From: a virus
Direction: 5' to 3' (one strand)
DNA: 35,957 bases
Virus record (IMG/VR): IMGVR_UViG_3300035698_009603
Span: 1 to 35,957 of that record
Part shown: piece after piece, positions 23,346-32,808 of the stretch
How positions within the stretch are numbered: the stretch's first letter is position 1
How the letters are laid out: the number at the start of each line of letters is the position of its first letter
Translations under genes and position numbers: made by a program
Notes under the pieces: model-generated
Told to the model about the DNA's origin: nothing
Database searches by the model: none
Seen by the model: the letters and a program-made list of their open reading frames with translations, nothing else

Positions 23346-25627
23346 TGGAAGAAGAAGAATATGATAACTTAACAGAAGAAGAGTTAGATGCGGAATTACT
23401 AAAAGATTCTACAATAGGTGTAGAATCAATGTCGGATGCAGAGATAGACGCAGAGTTATTAACAGGCTCTGAAATGAGTACAGACCCCGAAGAGTGGTCT
23501 TATGCAAAACCTGAAAAGCCATCTAATATAAAACAAACACCAGCCGATATATCTCTTGCTGATAGAATTACTGCAATAAACTTTGCTTCAGACCCAGCTA
23601 AGGGAGCACAATTCTTACAGGAGAAGTACAAAGATAAACAATTTGCTTACAACGAGGATGCTGGAATTATCACAGAAATCAATAAGGAAACGGGCGAGGA
23701 ATATCCAGTTGATCCAGACACTTCCTATTTTAAGCCACTACTTCAGGAACCTAAATTTAAAATAGTTAATGGTAAACTTGTAAACCAACAACCACCAATA
23801 ACAGGTAGAATGATAAAAGAACTTACGGCTGATGCTGCTGACATGGCTGTCGATATTGGTCATGGCGCAGTTTCTTTTGCTGCAGGTCTTGGTTCTGCCA
23901 AAATAGCTGCTCCTGCTGGGGCGTTACCTGCTCTAGGTGCTGGTATGCTTGGTGGTGGTTTGGCTAGCTCTGGGTACGAATTAGGGAAGCAAGCCGTAGG
24001 AGATGCTTTAGGGATAAAAGATAACTACAGCACCAAAAACATAGCAATAGCTGGTGGCATAGATGCTGTATCTACGTTGTTAATGGGTACTGGGATTGGG
24101 ATAAAAACACTGCATAAATCAATGCTAAAAAAGGGTGCAACAGAAAAAGCAGAAGCTTTAGTAACAAAGACACTAAGAGAAGCCCTTGCTGCTGACGGCA
24201 TAGTTGGTGCAGGATTCACAGGAGCTAAAAAAATTGCTGGTGTTGTTGCAGAAAAAACCACAGGCGTTGCTTCAAAGTTGTATAAAACATATGTAGACCC
24301 AGCTAATAAAGCAATACTTAAGAGACTGGATGACGCAGGTGTGACAGAGATAGCAACAGAAATAGGTACTGAAATTGTTGAGCTTTGGAACTCAGCACTT
24401 AAAGGCTTTGGACAAAAACTAACTGACGTGAGACAAACGAAAGGCGTTAAGGTTAACATAACACCAGTTAAACAGGTTTATAAAGATAAAATTATTCAAT
24501 TAAAAAAGACTGCTAAAACACCTGATGATTTTAAAACACTAGACAATATGGTTCAAGAATATGACAACCTATTCTTAAACAAAAAAACAATGGACACTTC
24601 AACTGCACAAAGAGATGCTGTTGTAGGTCAACAAGATTCAGCGATTCAAAAATCAAAAGATATCTTAACAGAAAAGAAAGCAACGTTTGCCAAGACAGAA
24701 AAAGATATTCAAATAAGGAAAAAAGATCTGGAGATAGCAAAGAAAGAATATGAGTTAAGCGGGGAAAAAGTAAGAGAAGCAGAACGGGCTTTTGATAACG
24801 AGGAGCTTGAGATTAAATATGTAGAAAAAGAACTTAAAGAAGCTCAGAAAAAATCAATGTTAGAAGATAAGGTTCCAACTTTTGCTGAAGTTCCACAACC
24901 ACAAAAAGAATATATATCGGAAGTGTCAGGTGAAGAGTTTACAAATTTGCTTCAAAATATAAAAGAGTCTGGTGTTGTATGGAAAATAACAGAGGGTAAA
25001 AATAAGGCTGCAGACACAGCAACAAGAACAGCTCTTTCAGCTAAAAATGTCTTAGATAAAGAGATAGATAAACAGCTAGTAGAGCTACCGCTTCTAAGAG
25101 CTGAGTATAAAAGGATAAGAGACACTGAGGATTTTGTTTCTAATTTCTATAAGGTTGGAGACAACAAGCAGAAGATATACGATGACGCTACATATAAATA
25201 TTTAACAAACAAGTCTAACGATGTTGTTGCTTCTGAGAACATAAAAGGTTTTGACTCACAGTGGGGAACGGCTCTTTTTGAGAAAGCACAACTTCTAAGA
25301 ACTCATAAAGCTCTTGGTAAACATGCTTTAACAAATAAATATCCTGCTGCGGTTAGGCTTTTAGGTCTTCCTACAGCAGGATATTTAATTGGTAGGGAAG
25401 CTGATGGTTTTGGTGGTGGAGTAAGAGGGGCTGCAATTATGACAAGTATAGGCTTAATCGGCCTAAGCCCAACTGCATGGAAGCTATACTACGGTGGTGG
25501 CAGAGGAATAAAACCATTTATTGAAGCTACCTATAAAGGTATGAAGAAAAAAATTACTCAAAAAGCTATTACACAAGGGGTTAGCCAAGGCCTTAGAAAG
25601 CCAGCACCGCAATCGCCTCAAGAGTAA
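23345..25627 (+). CDS. large ejection or internal virion protein, 760 aa
   Basis: An acidic N terminus carries two related motifs, EEELDAELLKDS and DAEIDAELLTGS. Hydrophobic Gly/Ala-rich helices lie at about residues 175-235 (AAGLGSAKIAAPAGALPALG). A long coiled coil runs about 430-510, and another hydrophobic segment near 690-730 precedes a basic end. It is the last plus-strand gene of the block and its 3' end overlaps the convergent glycosyltransferase gene by 10 bases. Size and layout fit the largest ejection protein of a podovirus. No lysozyme motif was seen. Confidence 0.5.
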   Translation: MEEEEYDNLTEEELDAELLKDSTIGVESMSDAEIDAELLTGSEMSTDPEEWSYAKPEKPSNIKQTPADISLADRITAINFASDPAKGAQFLQEKYKDKQFAYNEDAGIITEINKETGEEYPVDPDTSYFKPLLQEPKFKIVNGKLVNQQPPITGRMIKELTADAADMAVDIGHGAVSFAAGLGSAKIAAPAGALPALGAGMLGGGLASSGYELGKQAVGDALGIKDNYSTKNIAIAGGIDAVSTLLMGTGIGIKTLHKSMLKKGATEKAEALVTKTLREALAADGIVGAGFTGAKKIAGVVAEKTTGVASKLYKTYVDPANKAILKRLDDAGVTEIATEIGTEIVELWNSALKGFGQKLTDVRQTKGVKVNITPVKQVYKDKIIQLKKTAKTPDDFKTLDNMVQEYDNLFLNKKTMDTSTAQRDAVVGQQDSAIQKSKDILTEKKATFAKTEKDIQIRKKDLEIAKKEYELSGEKVREAERAFDNEELEIKYVEKELKEAQKKSMLEDKVPTFAEVPQPQKEYISEVSGEEFTNLLQNIKESGVVWKITEGKNKAADTATRTALSAKNVLDKEIDKQLVELPLLRAEYKRIRDTEDFVSNFYKVGDNKQKIYDDATYKYLTNKSNDVVASENIKGFDSQWGTALFEKAQLLRTHKALGKHALTNKYPAAVRLLGLPTAGYLIGREADGFGGGVRGAAIMTSIGLIGLSPTAWKLYYGGGRGIKPFIEATYKGMKKKITQKAITQGVSQGLRKPAPQSPQE

Positions 25628-27606
25628 AGCTCTTTAAACTTCTTCAGATAATGTTTAACCTGAAACATAAACTCTTTTGTAATCTTATGATAAATCATAT
25701 GTCTATGATCTACATGTTCTATTGTATTTAAGAGTGAGTGTGTTGCATTCTCATAATGAAACAGTTGCAGTTGAAGCACGTCAAATATCAAAACCCTGAA
25801 TAGTAGCTCTGTAAACATCTTCTTTTTAAAGTTCATCTCTACAGTGTTAGTTACATTACCCCACAGCTTTTCAATATTAGCCTTGTTACTTCTTAGGAGT
25901 AAGATATTCTCATAAGCATCTGGAGCTGTCTCATGACAAAGACCTACCATTTTTTCAATCTCATTGTAGCATGTTTTAATAGCATCCTTAATAAGACCAG
26001 AGGCTATATCCATATCTTTAATATACCCATCTAAAGTCACAGCGGAGTCTTTTATCTTCTTGTTAAAAGCAACTACACTCTCAGGTGGTAGTTTAGCTCT
26101 GTGTTTTTTAATAAGCTCATCTGTATTCACACCCTTTTGAAAATACTCCTCAATCTTATCCATTGTCTTAAATGTAGTGAGTGGAATGACGGCTCCATGT
26201 TTAGCTGTGTTTATAACGTTTAACTTCTTACCTTTCCTGTTCCATTTCTGAATAGTTTGCATATATTCCCGTCTACAACGCTGCCACACCGGTATGGTAA
26301 TACTCTCACCACCAGAGTTAGTTTTAATCTTAGTGTGGAGCTTCTTACTCTTCTCAATGTCAAACTCAACCTTCGTACCTTTAATGTGTGTCTCACCTTT
26401 TGGTCCTTTACATACATCTATACCAGCAAGAAAGATATTCTTACATCCAAAGTTAATAGCCATTTCAATAGCTGCATTTGCACTTGAAACACCCCCGTCT
26501 ATGTTACCATGAGGCAAGTCTGTAAACGCACAAACACCATTCTGTCTAAAGAGATAGAAAGTATCTTCAAATAGATCAAAGAACTCAGTTGGAGTCCAAG
26601 GATAAGCAGCGTAATAGATACCCTTAGTCATTTCCTTAGTTATACCTTCAAAGATACCAGTAAGCTTTCTTTCGCAACGAGTTACAACGTGAGGCTTAAT
26701 CCCATTATCAAGTAGTATCTTAAGCACTGCGTCAGCAGCTATAATAATACTGTTCTTAAGTTTAGGGTTCTTCTTGTACTCCTCTATGAAATCATTAAGG
26801 CTTGGTCCACCACCCAGGATGAAACATGGTACATGACTGAACTTATCATACAATCCTTTAACAACCCATGACTTAAGCATAGGCTCTTTGTTCTTTATCA
26901 TTAACTCATGCCTATTAAACTGATCATCAGGACAACCCATACTAAGTTTAATCTGCTGCACTGTGTCTTGAATACATTTAGCATAACCTTTGGCTACTGT
27001 TTGCTTCTCTGTTGTATTATTAACAAAGGGATCAATTACAATTTCCATATTTAATATTAGTGTGGTTCTTGATATTGGTTCTTTTACACTAATAGGTTTG
27101 GTAAGTCTTAAGAATAACTCAGGAAGAAGAGGCTCACCCTCAACACCTAAGATAAAGTCAACAGCAGGGTTAAGGAGAATATCTGTTATATCCTCTGTTG
27201 CAATCAATTCTTTAAAGACAGATAGGTTTGGCTCAATTATACAGGTATACTTTATTACTTTTTTCTTTCTTTGCATAGCATCATACAAGGCTCTAGTTGA
27301 GAAACCAATATACATAGACACTAGTGGGTTCTTAATATCTTTCAATACTAACTTAGAGTCCACCTTTGTTTGTACGTTTGGAGCTACTTTAATCTTATCA
27401 AGAAGCTTGTCCCAGCCTAGCTTTTTCATAGCTGCCAAGTTACTAGCAAAAGCATCAGCAGACTTACGCCTTATAGCTATAGTCTCTTTCTTTTCTTTTT
27501 TCTTTGCAACTTCACCAGTTATAGTAGTCTGACCAATCTCACCATCATGATCCATGAAACTCCCTGTTGCAGAAACCTTGTTCTTCTTTCTTTTGCCTTT
27601 ACCCAT
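25618..27606 (-). CDS. Maf/MptE-like (DUF115) motility-accessory-factor glycosyltransferase
   Basis: The 662-residue product has the core of the MAF_flag10 (DUF115) family: CFILGGGPSLND at 261-272, AADAVLKILLDNGIKPHVV at 290-308 and NIDGGVSSANAAIEMAI with FLAGIDV near 370-398. Upstream, VSMYIGFSTRALYDAM and CIIEPN recall the Maf N-terminal domain. In bacteria, Maf proteins attach nonulosonic acids to Ser/Thr of flagellin. A basic N terminus (MGKGKRKKNK) and a helical C-terminal region flank the core. AAGGAG lies about seven bases before ATG. As last gene of an operon with NeuA, NeuB and NeuC homologs, it is the likely transferase. The acceptor is unknown. Confidence 0.85.
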   Translation of the reverse strand: MGKGKRKKNKVSATGSFMDHDGEIGQTTITGEVAKKKEKKETIAIRRKSADAFASNLAAMKKLGWDKLLDKIKVAPNVQTKVDSKLVLKDIKNPLVSMYIGFSTRALYDAMQRKKKVIKYTCIIEPNLSVFKELIATEDITDILLNPAVDFILGVEGEPLLPELFLRLTKPISVKEPISRTTLILNMEIVIDPFVNNTTEKQTVAKGYAKCIQDTVQQIKLSMGCPDDQFNRHELMIKNKEPMLKSWVVKGLYDKFSHVPCFILGGGPSLNDFIEEYKKNPKLKNSIIIAADAVLKILLDNGIKPHVVTRCERKLTGIFEGITKEMTKGIYYAAYPWTPTEFFDLFEDTFYLFRQNGVCAFTDLPHGNIDGGVSSANAAIEMAINFGCKNIFLAGIDVCKGPKGETHIKGTKVEFDIEKSKKLHTKIKTNSGGESITIPVWQRCRREYMQTIQKWNRKGKKLNVINTAKHGAVIPLTTFKTMDKIEEYFQKGVNTDELIKKHRAKLPPESVVAFNKKIKDSAVTLDGYIKDMDIASGLIKDAIKTCYNEIEKMVGLCHETAPDAYENILLLRSNKANIEKLWGNVTNTVEMNFKKKMFTELLFRVLIFDVLQLQLFHYENATHSLLNTIEHVDHRHMIYHKITKEFMFQVKHYLKKFKELYS

Positions 27607-28635
27607 TTATAACTCCTTAATTTTATTTACTATTTTATCTGAAGAGTCACCTGTACCAAACAAGATCCTCCTTATTCTATCCATGTAAGTAGCTTCTTCT
27701 ACAGCTTCCTTAATATTATCAAAACTACAGTTAACTACATTCCCACTCTTAACTCTACCTTCTTGTCTACGGCCCACATTAACCGCTGGCACGCCAAGAA
27801 ATGAGGCTTCCCTTATACCAGCAGATGAGTTACCTATTATCATCCTGGCTGTAGCTAGGAGCCTATAGAACTGTTCTCCTGGTAGGTTGTAAGTCACGTC
27901 AATACCATCTAAACTCTCCCCAACTTCCAGACTACCTGGGTCATCATTAGGGGCAAACCAGTACACCTTATCCAACTTTAAAGCCTTAATAGCAGATATA
28001 AGAACTCTTATCTGCTCTTCTGCCTCCTCAACTTCTTTAGTATGAGGGTGGAACATTACAATAACGTGTCCTTGTGCTGGCATTACTTCAGGCACTACCT
28101 TTTTAACCAGGTCTAAACTAGGACAACCCGTGTTATGAACCTGGGTTAGCCCAAAGCATTTAAGCCTAGTCTCAGCGTGGTGGTGTGATACAAAATGAAC
28201 GTCAGCTAGCATTGAAATTGCGTTCCTAACCTTATCATCTATATTACCAGAGATCTCCCCACCTTGTATGTGAATGAGTGGTATATTTAAGTAAGCAAGT
28301 ACCTGAGCAATAGGTAGAAGCTCAAACCGATCAGCAATAACCATCCCATAATCAAAACTTTGACCCGATACCCATAGAGCAAACCTAGCTGCGAGTTGTG
28401 TTGAAGAAGTCGCCATAGATATAAGGCTTCGTCTATAATTGTCCACATCAAACACAACGTTAGTGAACAAACTATTAATTTCATTATAGGTATTGACATA
28501 TTTCTCCTTCGTTAAACTCCCTGTAATAACAAGGGTTAAAGCTAGCTCAGGATCAGCTTTTATCTTTAAAAAGAATTCCTTACTTCTGTAGTACGTACAC
28601 CTATTAGATAATATACAAACTATTTTTTTGACCAT
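27607..28635 (-). CDS. neuC: UDP-N-acetylglucosamine 2-epimerase, NeuC type
   Basis: NeuC-type enzymes hydrolyse and epimerise UDP-GlcNAc to ManNAc plus UDP; the legionaminate enzyme of the same family uses a diamino sugar. The 342-residue product shows the family marks ADRFELLPIAQ at 101-110 and HIQGGEISGNIDD at 122-134, followed by RNAISMLADVHFVSH. NTGCPSLD and IGNSSAGIREASFLGVP later match the C-terminal nucleotide-binding half. The length is slightly below the usual 370-390. It overlaps the NeuB-type gene by 16 bases and ends one base before the Maf-like start. Substrate (ManNAc or its diamino analogue) cannot be fixed from sequence. Confidence 0.85.
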   Translation of the reverse strand: MVKKIVCILSNRCTYYRSKEFFLKIKADPELALTLVITGSLTKEKYVNTYNEINSLFTNVVFDVDNYRRSLISMATSSTQLAARFALWVSGQSFDYGMVIADRFELLPIAQVLAYLNIPLIHIQGGEISGNIDDKVRNAISMLADVHFVSHHHAETRLKCFGLTQVHNTGCPSLDLVKKVVPEVMPAQGHVIVMFHPHTKEVEEAEEQIRVLISAIKALKLDKVYWFAPNDDPGSLEVGESLDGIDVTYNLPGEQFYRLLATARMIIGNSSAGIREASFLGVPAVNVGRRQEGRVKSGNVVNCSFDNIKEAVEEATYMDRIRRILFGTGDSSDKIVNKIKEL

Positions 28636-29399
28636 TTACGTAGCCCCTTGAATTCTTTACAATAATATTTAAAGTTCTCTACCTCATCTTCACTAGGCTC
28701 TCCCTTGTTGTATTTCTGTCTTTCTAAATGGTTGACTTCTTCTATTAATTCTCTTACCTCTGACTTGTCCCAAGTGGAGATGCCATTATGTAAGTTATAG
28801 TGTATCTCTGTGTATTCTGTTGACACAGCACCAATTGCTGCAGTGGTAACGTACTTACCATGATAAGAAAACCCCGTTAAATCTAAGTCTACTATCCTAT
28901 TTAACCGGGCCTCTACTGTTGGGTACTCACTAACGCAATGGTAGAATACATAGTTAGAGTTTGGGTATTTGTTTTCGTAATCCCACATCAGCTTTCTTAC
29001 TGTTTTATCACAAACCATTCCTGTAGAAATATGAAGATCAAAAAATTTATTGTAACACTTTTTTATAAACTTCTCGTATCTAAAGTAGGTTGACGGTATC
29101 TTTACAGTATTAGTGAATTTACTAAGTGGTTCAATCATTGACTCACTAAACACTGAACACCAGAACTTTAAACCCATATGATCGGCGAACAGACTAAGCT
29201 CTTTAAGCTGTTCTATAGTAAGGTGACTCTTAACATTTCTCTTGTAGTTAAAGTGAGACTTAACGAGATCCTTAAGGTCATAGCACTGAAATTTCACAGC
29301 GTACACACCAAGATCTGCAGCATCCTGTATCATTCTCCTGGCAATAGTCATATCACCAAGATGGTTCTTAGCCATTTCAAGTATTAGTTTGATAAGCAC
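28620..29399 (-). CDS. neuB: sialic/nonulosonic acid synthase, NeuB type, without SAF domain
   Basis: NeuB condenses PEP with an N-acetylhexosamine to form a nonulosonic acid. The 259-residue product has LILEMAKNHLGD at 5-16 (catalytic-type Glu8 and the NH pair), AVKFQCYDL near 34-42, HCVSEYPTVEARL at 154-166, GFSYHG at 176-181 and a late EIH at 198-200 where family members have EKH. Typical proteins have about 340-350 residues, so the C-terminal SAF (antifreeze-like) domain that closes the partner active site is absent. Start is GTG at 29397-29399 with a G-run directly before it; the next ATG would remove the catalytic Glu. Probably in the family; activity uncertain. Confidence 0.8.
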   Translation of the reverse strand: MLIKLILEMAKNHLGDMTIARRMIQDAADLGVYAVKFQCYDLKDLVKSHFNYKRNVKSHLTIEQLKELSLFADHMGLKFWCSVFSESMIEPLSKFTNTVKIPSTYFRYEKFIKKCYNKFFDLHISTGMVCDKTVRKLMWDYENKYPNSNYVFYHCVSEYPTVEARLNRIVDLDLTGFSYHGKYVTTAAIGAVSTEYTEIHYNLHNGISTWDKSEVRELIEEVNHLERQKYNKGEPSEDEVENFKYYCKEFKGLRKWSKK

Positions 29400-29402
29400 C
29401 CC

Positions 29403-30137
29403 CTATATAATTATATCTCCTCTGCGTATAACGCCTTTAGCTAATTCAAGATCCTCTGCGTCATCTATGTTAGTACCTAGCTTCCTTGAATGAAGCAGCT
29501 CTGATACTGAGGCATTCTCAATGTCAATATTACCCATCATGTATGAGAAGAAAGGCTTAACCTCAAAGGTTTCTTTGCTCAAAAGATTCACCCTCTTACC
29601 AACATAGAAGTTGCCAGAACGTATAACTTGTGGTAAAATGTCCTGCTTATTCTTATAGTTACACTGCCTTAACCTGTGTGCTTGGTCTTCTTTCCAAGTA
29701 TAAATCCTATCTATATATTCCTTAGTAGGTTTAAAACTAATGGCACCTTCCCACTCACCTGAAGTTAAGGCTGTCTTTATCTTAAGGAAATCCTGTACTG
29801 TTCTGAATGGACTTGTTGGTTGCAAGAGCCACACCCAAACCTCAGCCCCACCAATATCAGCAAGGATGCTTTTAACAACGTCTATCATAGGGGTGTCATC
29901 TTCAGCTAACCCTTTAGGTCTTGCCAGGTACTGAATGGTAGAGGAGTAGATGTCCTCAATACCAATCTTGTGCCTTGGGTAGTCAGTTGATACGATGATC
30001 TTTGAGAAGACTTTAGACTCTAAGGCTGGCTCAAGTGCTAACCTTATTAAACTCTTATGATTAAATTGTATTAAGTTCTTGTCTTTAATAGACTTAGACC
30101 CTGAACGTGCTGGTATTATACAGACGTGACGCTCCAT
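29403..30137 (-). CDS. neuA: CMP-nonulosonic acid synthetase, NeuA type
   Basis: NeuA activates the nonulosonic acid with CTP, releasing pyrophosphate. I place the start at ATG 30135-30137 (AGGAG six bases upstream, one base after the methyltransferase stop), giving 244 residues; an upstream in-frame ATG at 30176 lacks this site. Motifs are IIPARSGSKSIKDKN at 7-21 (nucleotide loop), IVSTDYPRHKI, LARPKGLAEDDTPM, WLLQPTSPFRT and NIDDAEDLELA near the end. These cover the known CMP-sialate synthetase signature. The CTP-binding residues look intact, so it is probably active. Whether it prefers Neu5Ac, legionaminic or pseudaminic acid is open. Confidence 0.88.
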   Translation of the reverse strand: MERHVCIIPARSGSKSIKDKNLIQFNHKSLIRLALEPALESKVFSKIIVSTDYPRHKIGIEDIYSSTIQYLARPKGLAEDDTPMIDVVKSILADIGGAEVWVWLLQPTSPFRTVQDFLKIKTALTSGEWEGAISFKPTKEYIDRIYTWKEDQAHRLRQCNYKNKQDILPQVIRSGNFYVGKRVNLLSKETFEVKPFFSYMMGNIDIENASVSELLHSRKLGTNIDDAEDLELAKGVIRRGDIII

Positions 30138-30138
30138 G

Positions 30139-31035
30139 TTATCTCCTCTCCATAATGGTACAGATCTTATATCCACCCACAGCTTTAGCTATTTTCTCTA
30201 TAGTTATATCGTTATCAGATAAGTTAAAACCAAGGTCAGTATAAGGATCGAACCCTTTAAGATGTCTTAAGATTGGTTGGATCTCTGACTCTATAGTGGC
30301 AAACTTACCTATCTTCATATTAAAATTGTAGAAGAATGCGTCTAGTGTACTTGGACTGAAGTACCAAAGATGCTGAGGACAGAATGTAGAGCACTTATCT
30401 CCTATAGTTTTGACGATAGTTGACTCAACATTAGGCACTATAAGACCAAACTCACCATCGTCTTCAAGTAGTTCTTGATATTTTTCTATCTCTTTGTAAG
30501 GTTCTTTGACGTGCTCAAGTACACCGTGTAAAGTTATGAGATCGTACTTCATCTTCCCATGTACAGACTCTGAGAACTTCTCATAGCTAGGGTAGGTTCC
30601 AAACTTACACTTTTCCCTAGCCTTGTCACTCATTTCAATACCAACTTTAACTATCGAGCTGTCTAAACCATTAAGAAAGAAGCCGTTACCGCAACCCACG
30701 TCTAGTACCTTCTTAATATTGTTTTCTCCTACATGTTCATTAAAGAATAAGAACTTATCCCACTGTCTTGTTGTTTCAGTCTTGCTTTGTTTAATAGCTG
30801 ACCACATTGCAATAGCAGGTGAATCAGCGTAGAAGTCATCGAGAACTTCTTGTGTTGGTTGACTCCATTGCCATACGAAGTTACAGGTAGGACATTTAAC
30901 AGTAGGGCAGCTCTCAAGAGAGATCACTACTTCTTTAGGCACTACATCTTGTTCACCACATATAATACAATGCCTTACAACTTCCCTATCCCTACCAGCA
31001 AACCAATTCCTAACCTCTTTAAAATACCTATCCAT
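30139..31035 (-). CDS. class I SAM-dependent methyltransferase with zinc-ribbon N terminus
   Basis: The 298-residue product has two CxxC pairs, at 23/26 and 48/51, that probably bind zinc. SAM motif I VLDVGCGNG lies at 110-118, an acidic residue in IEMS follows, and LITLHGVLEHV matches motif II of Methyltransf_23-like enzymes. This layout is common in sugar methyltransferases of polysaccharide and nonulosonate gene clusters. Acting between groEL and neuA in one operon, it could methylate the nonulosonic sugar or its nucleotide form. AGGAG lies about five bases before ATG and the gene overlaps groEL by eight bases. Substrate is inferred from neighbours. Confidence 0.85.
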   Translation of the reverse strand: MDRYFKEVRNWFAGRDREVVRHCIICGEQDVVPKEVVISLESCPTVKCPTCNFVWQWSQPTQEVLDDFYADSPAIAMWSAIKQSKTETTRQWDKFLFFNEHVGENNIKKVLDVGCGNGFFLNGLDSSIVKVGIEMSDKAREKCKFGTYPSYEKFSESVHGKMKYDLITLHGVLEHVKEPYKEIEKYQELLEDDGEFGLIVPNVESTIVKTIGDKCSTFCPQHLWYFSPSTLDAFFYNFNMKIGKFATIESEIQPILRHLKGFDPYTDLGFNLSDNDITIEKIAKAVGGYKICTIMERR

Positions 31036-32551
31036 CTTTCTCCTCTGTAACTATACATGACCCACTCATTAGAAGCATCGCAGCCACGGAAGCAGCCTTT
31101 TGAATAGCAGTCCTGGTAACTTTAACAGGATCAATAATTCCAGCTTCAAATAGGTCACACATTTCTTTTTTACTTGCGTCATATCCAAATGTCCCACCCT
31201 TCTCCTCAACTTGAGCTAAGATCTTCTCTGCATTCTCACCAGTGTTTGACACGATGTATCTAAATGGCATCTCTAAAGCCTTGTTTAATATCTTTTGACC
31301 CACCTCGTCAGAGTCTATTCTGAGCCGTAGGAGCGCTGTTCCACCACCCTGTACCACTCCCTCTGCTAGGGCATGCTTCGTTGCGTTAATAGCATCTTCA
31401 ATCCTGAGCATGAGGTCTTTAAGTTCTGTCTCTGAGTTGGCAGCAACATTTATAGTAGCAACTGAGCTAGTCAGTCTGTTTATTCTGTCTTGTAGTCTTG
31501 CTTTTGTGACTTCATCTTCTTCGTTTCCTGCTTGCTCATTAAGGAGAGTAAGTCTGTCACTGATGTCGCCACATCCCTGAATAAGCGTTGTATCAGATTG
31601 TCTAATAATGATCTTTTCCGCGCTGCCGAGGTCTTCGGGTTGAAAATTACTAATAGGGTTCCAATCAGGATTATAATGTCTTGCACCGCTTCGACAAGCA
31701 AGATCATCAATAAGTTCACCATTATTAAAGCCAGGTGTTTTAATAACTGCAATTTGCATCCCTCCTTTTATCTTGTTCGTTGCTATCATTGCCAACAGGG
31801 AGTCTTCAATCTCCTTAACTATTAATATAAGAGGTTTTTTGCTTTTGGCAACATACTGCAGGACATGTTCAATCTGAGTTACCTTATGAAGATTGTCATC
31901 TACAATCAGGATGTCTGGGTTGTCGTATTCAACAGTTCTATTCTTATTAATGAAATAGTGAGTGGTTTCACCCCACCCTCTTTCTATAATCATACCATCT
32001 TGAAAACTAACGTAAGTCTTTGCTTTCTTTGAATTTTCCACCAAGATAGAGCCGTCCTTACCTACCTTTTTAATAGCTTCAGCTATCAAATTTCCAAGGT
32101 AGGGATCGTTATTGGCTGAGATAGTAGCAACATCTTCTACGTTATCAACATCCCTTGATATCTTCTTAAGGTTTTCAATAGCCTTCTCTGTTGCCTCGTC
32201 GATAGATCTCTTTACTTTAACAGGGCTGTGTCCTGCTGATAAATACTTTAGTCCTTCTGTAAAGATAGCTTGAGCTAAGACTGTAGCTGTACTGGTTCCG
32301 TCGCCGGCCTCGTTATTAGTATCTCTTGCGGCTTGCTTAACTAGGTTAGCACCAAAAGATCTAAGTCTATCCTTAAGATTAACGTAGTGCGCCACAGTTA
32401 CACCATCTCTTGTTGAAAGAGGTGCAGCGTTTGGTCCCATATCTATTAAAATGTTCTTACCATTGGGTCCTAATGTTTCACGCACTGTGTTAGATAGTTC
32501 ATCTAAACCCTTCTTTAGTTCAGGTAGCGGATCTTTAATAACCTTGTTCAT
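31028..32551 (-). CDS. groEL: chaperonin GroEL (60 kDa type, phage form)
   Basis: GroEL forms a double ring that folds proteins in a chamber closed by GroES. The 507-residue product keeps TLGPNGKN at 26-33, RDGVTVA at 48-54 and GDGTST at 83-88 (nucleotide site with the Asp matching E. coli Asp87). It also keeps IEDAINATKHALAEGVV with the Asp matching Asp398, then QGGGTALL and IDPVKVTRTAIQKAASVAAM. It is about 40 residues shorter than E. coli GroEL. It lacks the Gly-Gly-Met C-terminal tail, ending CIVTEEKDG, and has a reworked apical domain. It follows groES with a four-base overlap. ATPase residues look intact. Confidence 0.95.
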   Translation of the reverse strand: MNKVIKDPLPELKKGLDELSNTVRETLGPNGKNILIDMGPNAAPLSTRDGVTVAHYVNLKDRLRSFGANLVKQAARDTNNEAGDGTSTATVLAQAIFTEGLKYLSAGHSPVKVKRSIDEATEKAIENLKKISRDVDNVEDVATISANNDPYLGNLIAEAIKKVGKDGSILVENSKKAKTYVSFQDGMIIERGWGETTHYFINKNRTVEYDNPDILIVDDNLHKVTQIEHVLQYVAKSKKPLILIVKEIEDSLLAMIATNKIKGGMQIAVIKTPGFNNGELIDDLACRSGARHYNPDWNPISNFQPEDLGSAEKIIIRQSDTTLIQGCGDISDRLTLLNEQAGNEEDEVTKARLQDRINRLTSSVATINVAANSETELKDLMLRIEDAINATKHALAEGVVQGGGTALLRLRIDSDEVGQKILNKALEMPFRYIVSNTGENAEKILAQVEEKGGTFGYDASKKEMCDLFEAGIIDPVKVTRTAIQKAASVAAMLLMSGSCIVTEEKDG

Positions 32552-32808
32552 TTCATGCCCCCTTTAACTGCCCAGATATTTTCACTGTCTATAATGTGGT
32601 ATTCTTTACCGTCAATCCACACATCTTCCCCTGCAAATTCAGAGAATATAACATGCTCACCAATCTCATACCCACAGTCTCCTGATGTTGACATGATCTC
32701 ACCTTCAAAACTCTTATGTTTCTGACTGTCAGTATAGATGACACCGCCATCAACAACCTTATCGCTTATTTTTTTAAGTAGTAGCTTCCCGTTTTTCATC
32801 TCTAGCAT
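32548..32808 (-). CDS. groES: co-chaperonin GroES, short form
   Basis: GroES caps the GroEL ring. The 86-residue product contains GKLLLKKISDK, the mobile-loop tip DGGVIY (GGIVL in E. coli) followed by a short loop, FEGEIMSTSGD, and the strand pattern GEHVIFSEFAGEDVWIDGKE ending NIWAVK. It is about ten residues shorter than usual, mainly in the mobile loop and the roof hairpin. AAGGAGG lies five bases before ATG 32806-32808. It overlaps the dehydrogenase-like gene by 35 bases. The presence of its own GroEL partner next door suggests a dedicated pair. Confidence 0.9.
   Translation of the reverse strand: MLEMKNGKLLLKKISDKVVDGGVIYTDSQKHKSFEGEIMSTSGDCGYEIGEHVIFSEFAGEDVWIDGKEYHIIDSENIWAVKGGMK

Noticed and set aside
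24025-24459. 144-codon minus-strand frame inside the large ejection-type gene
   Set aside because: It is a Pro/Ser/Ala-rich shadow of the Lys/Ala-rich coding strand and breaks the operon pattern.
26990-27532. 180-codon plus-strand frame opposite the Maf-like gene
   Set aside because: The minus strand codes a recognised family with a good start and conserved motifs; the plus frame has no ribosome-binding site or known pattern.
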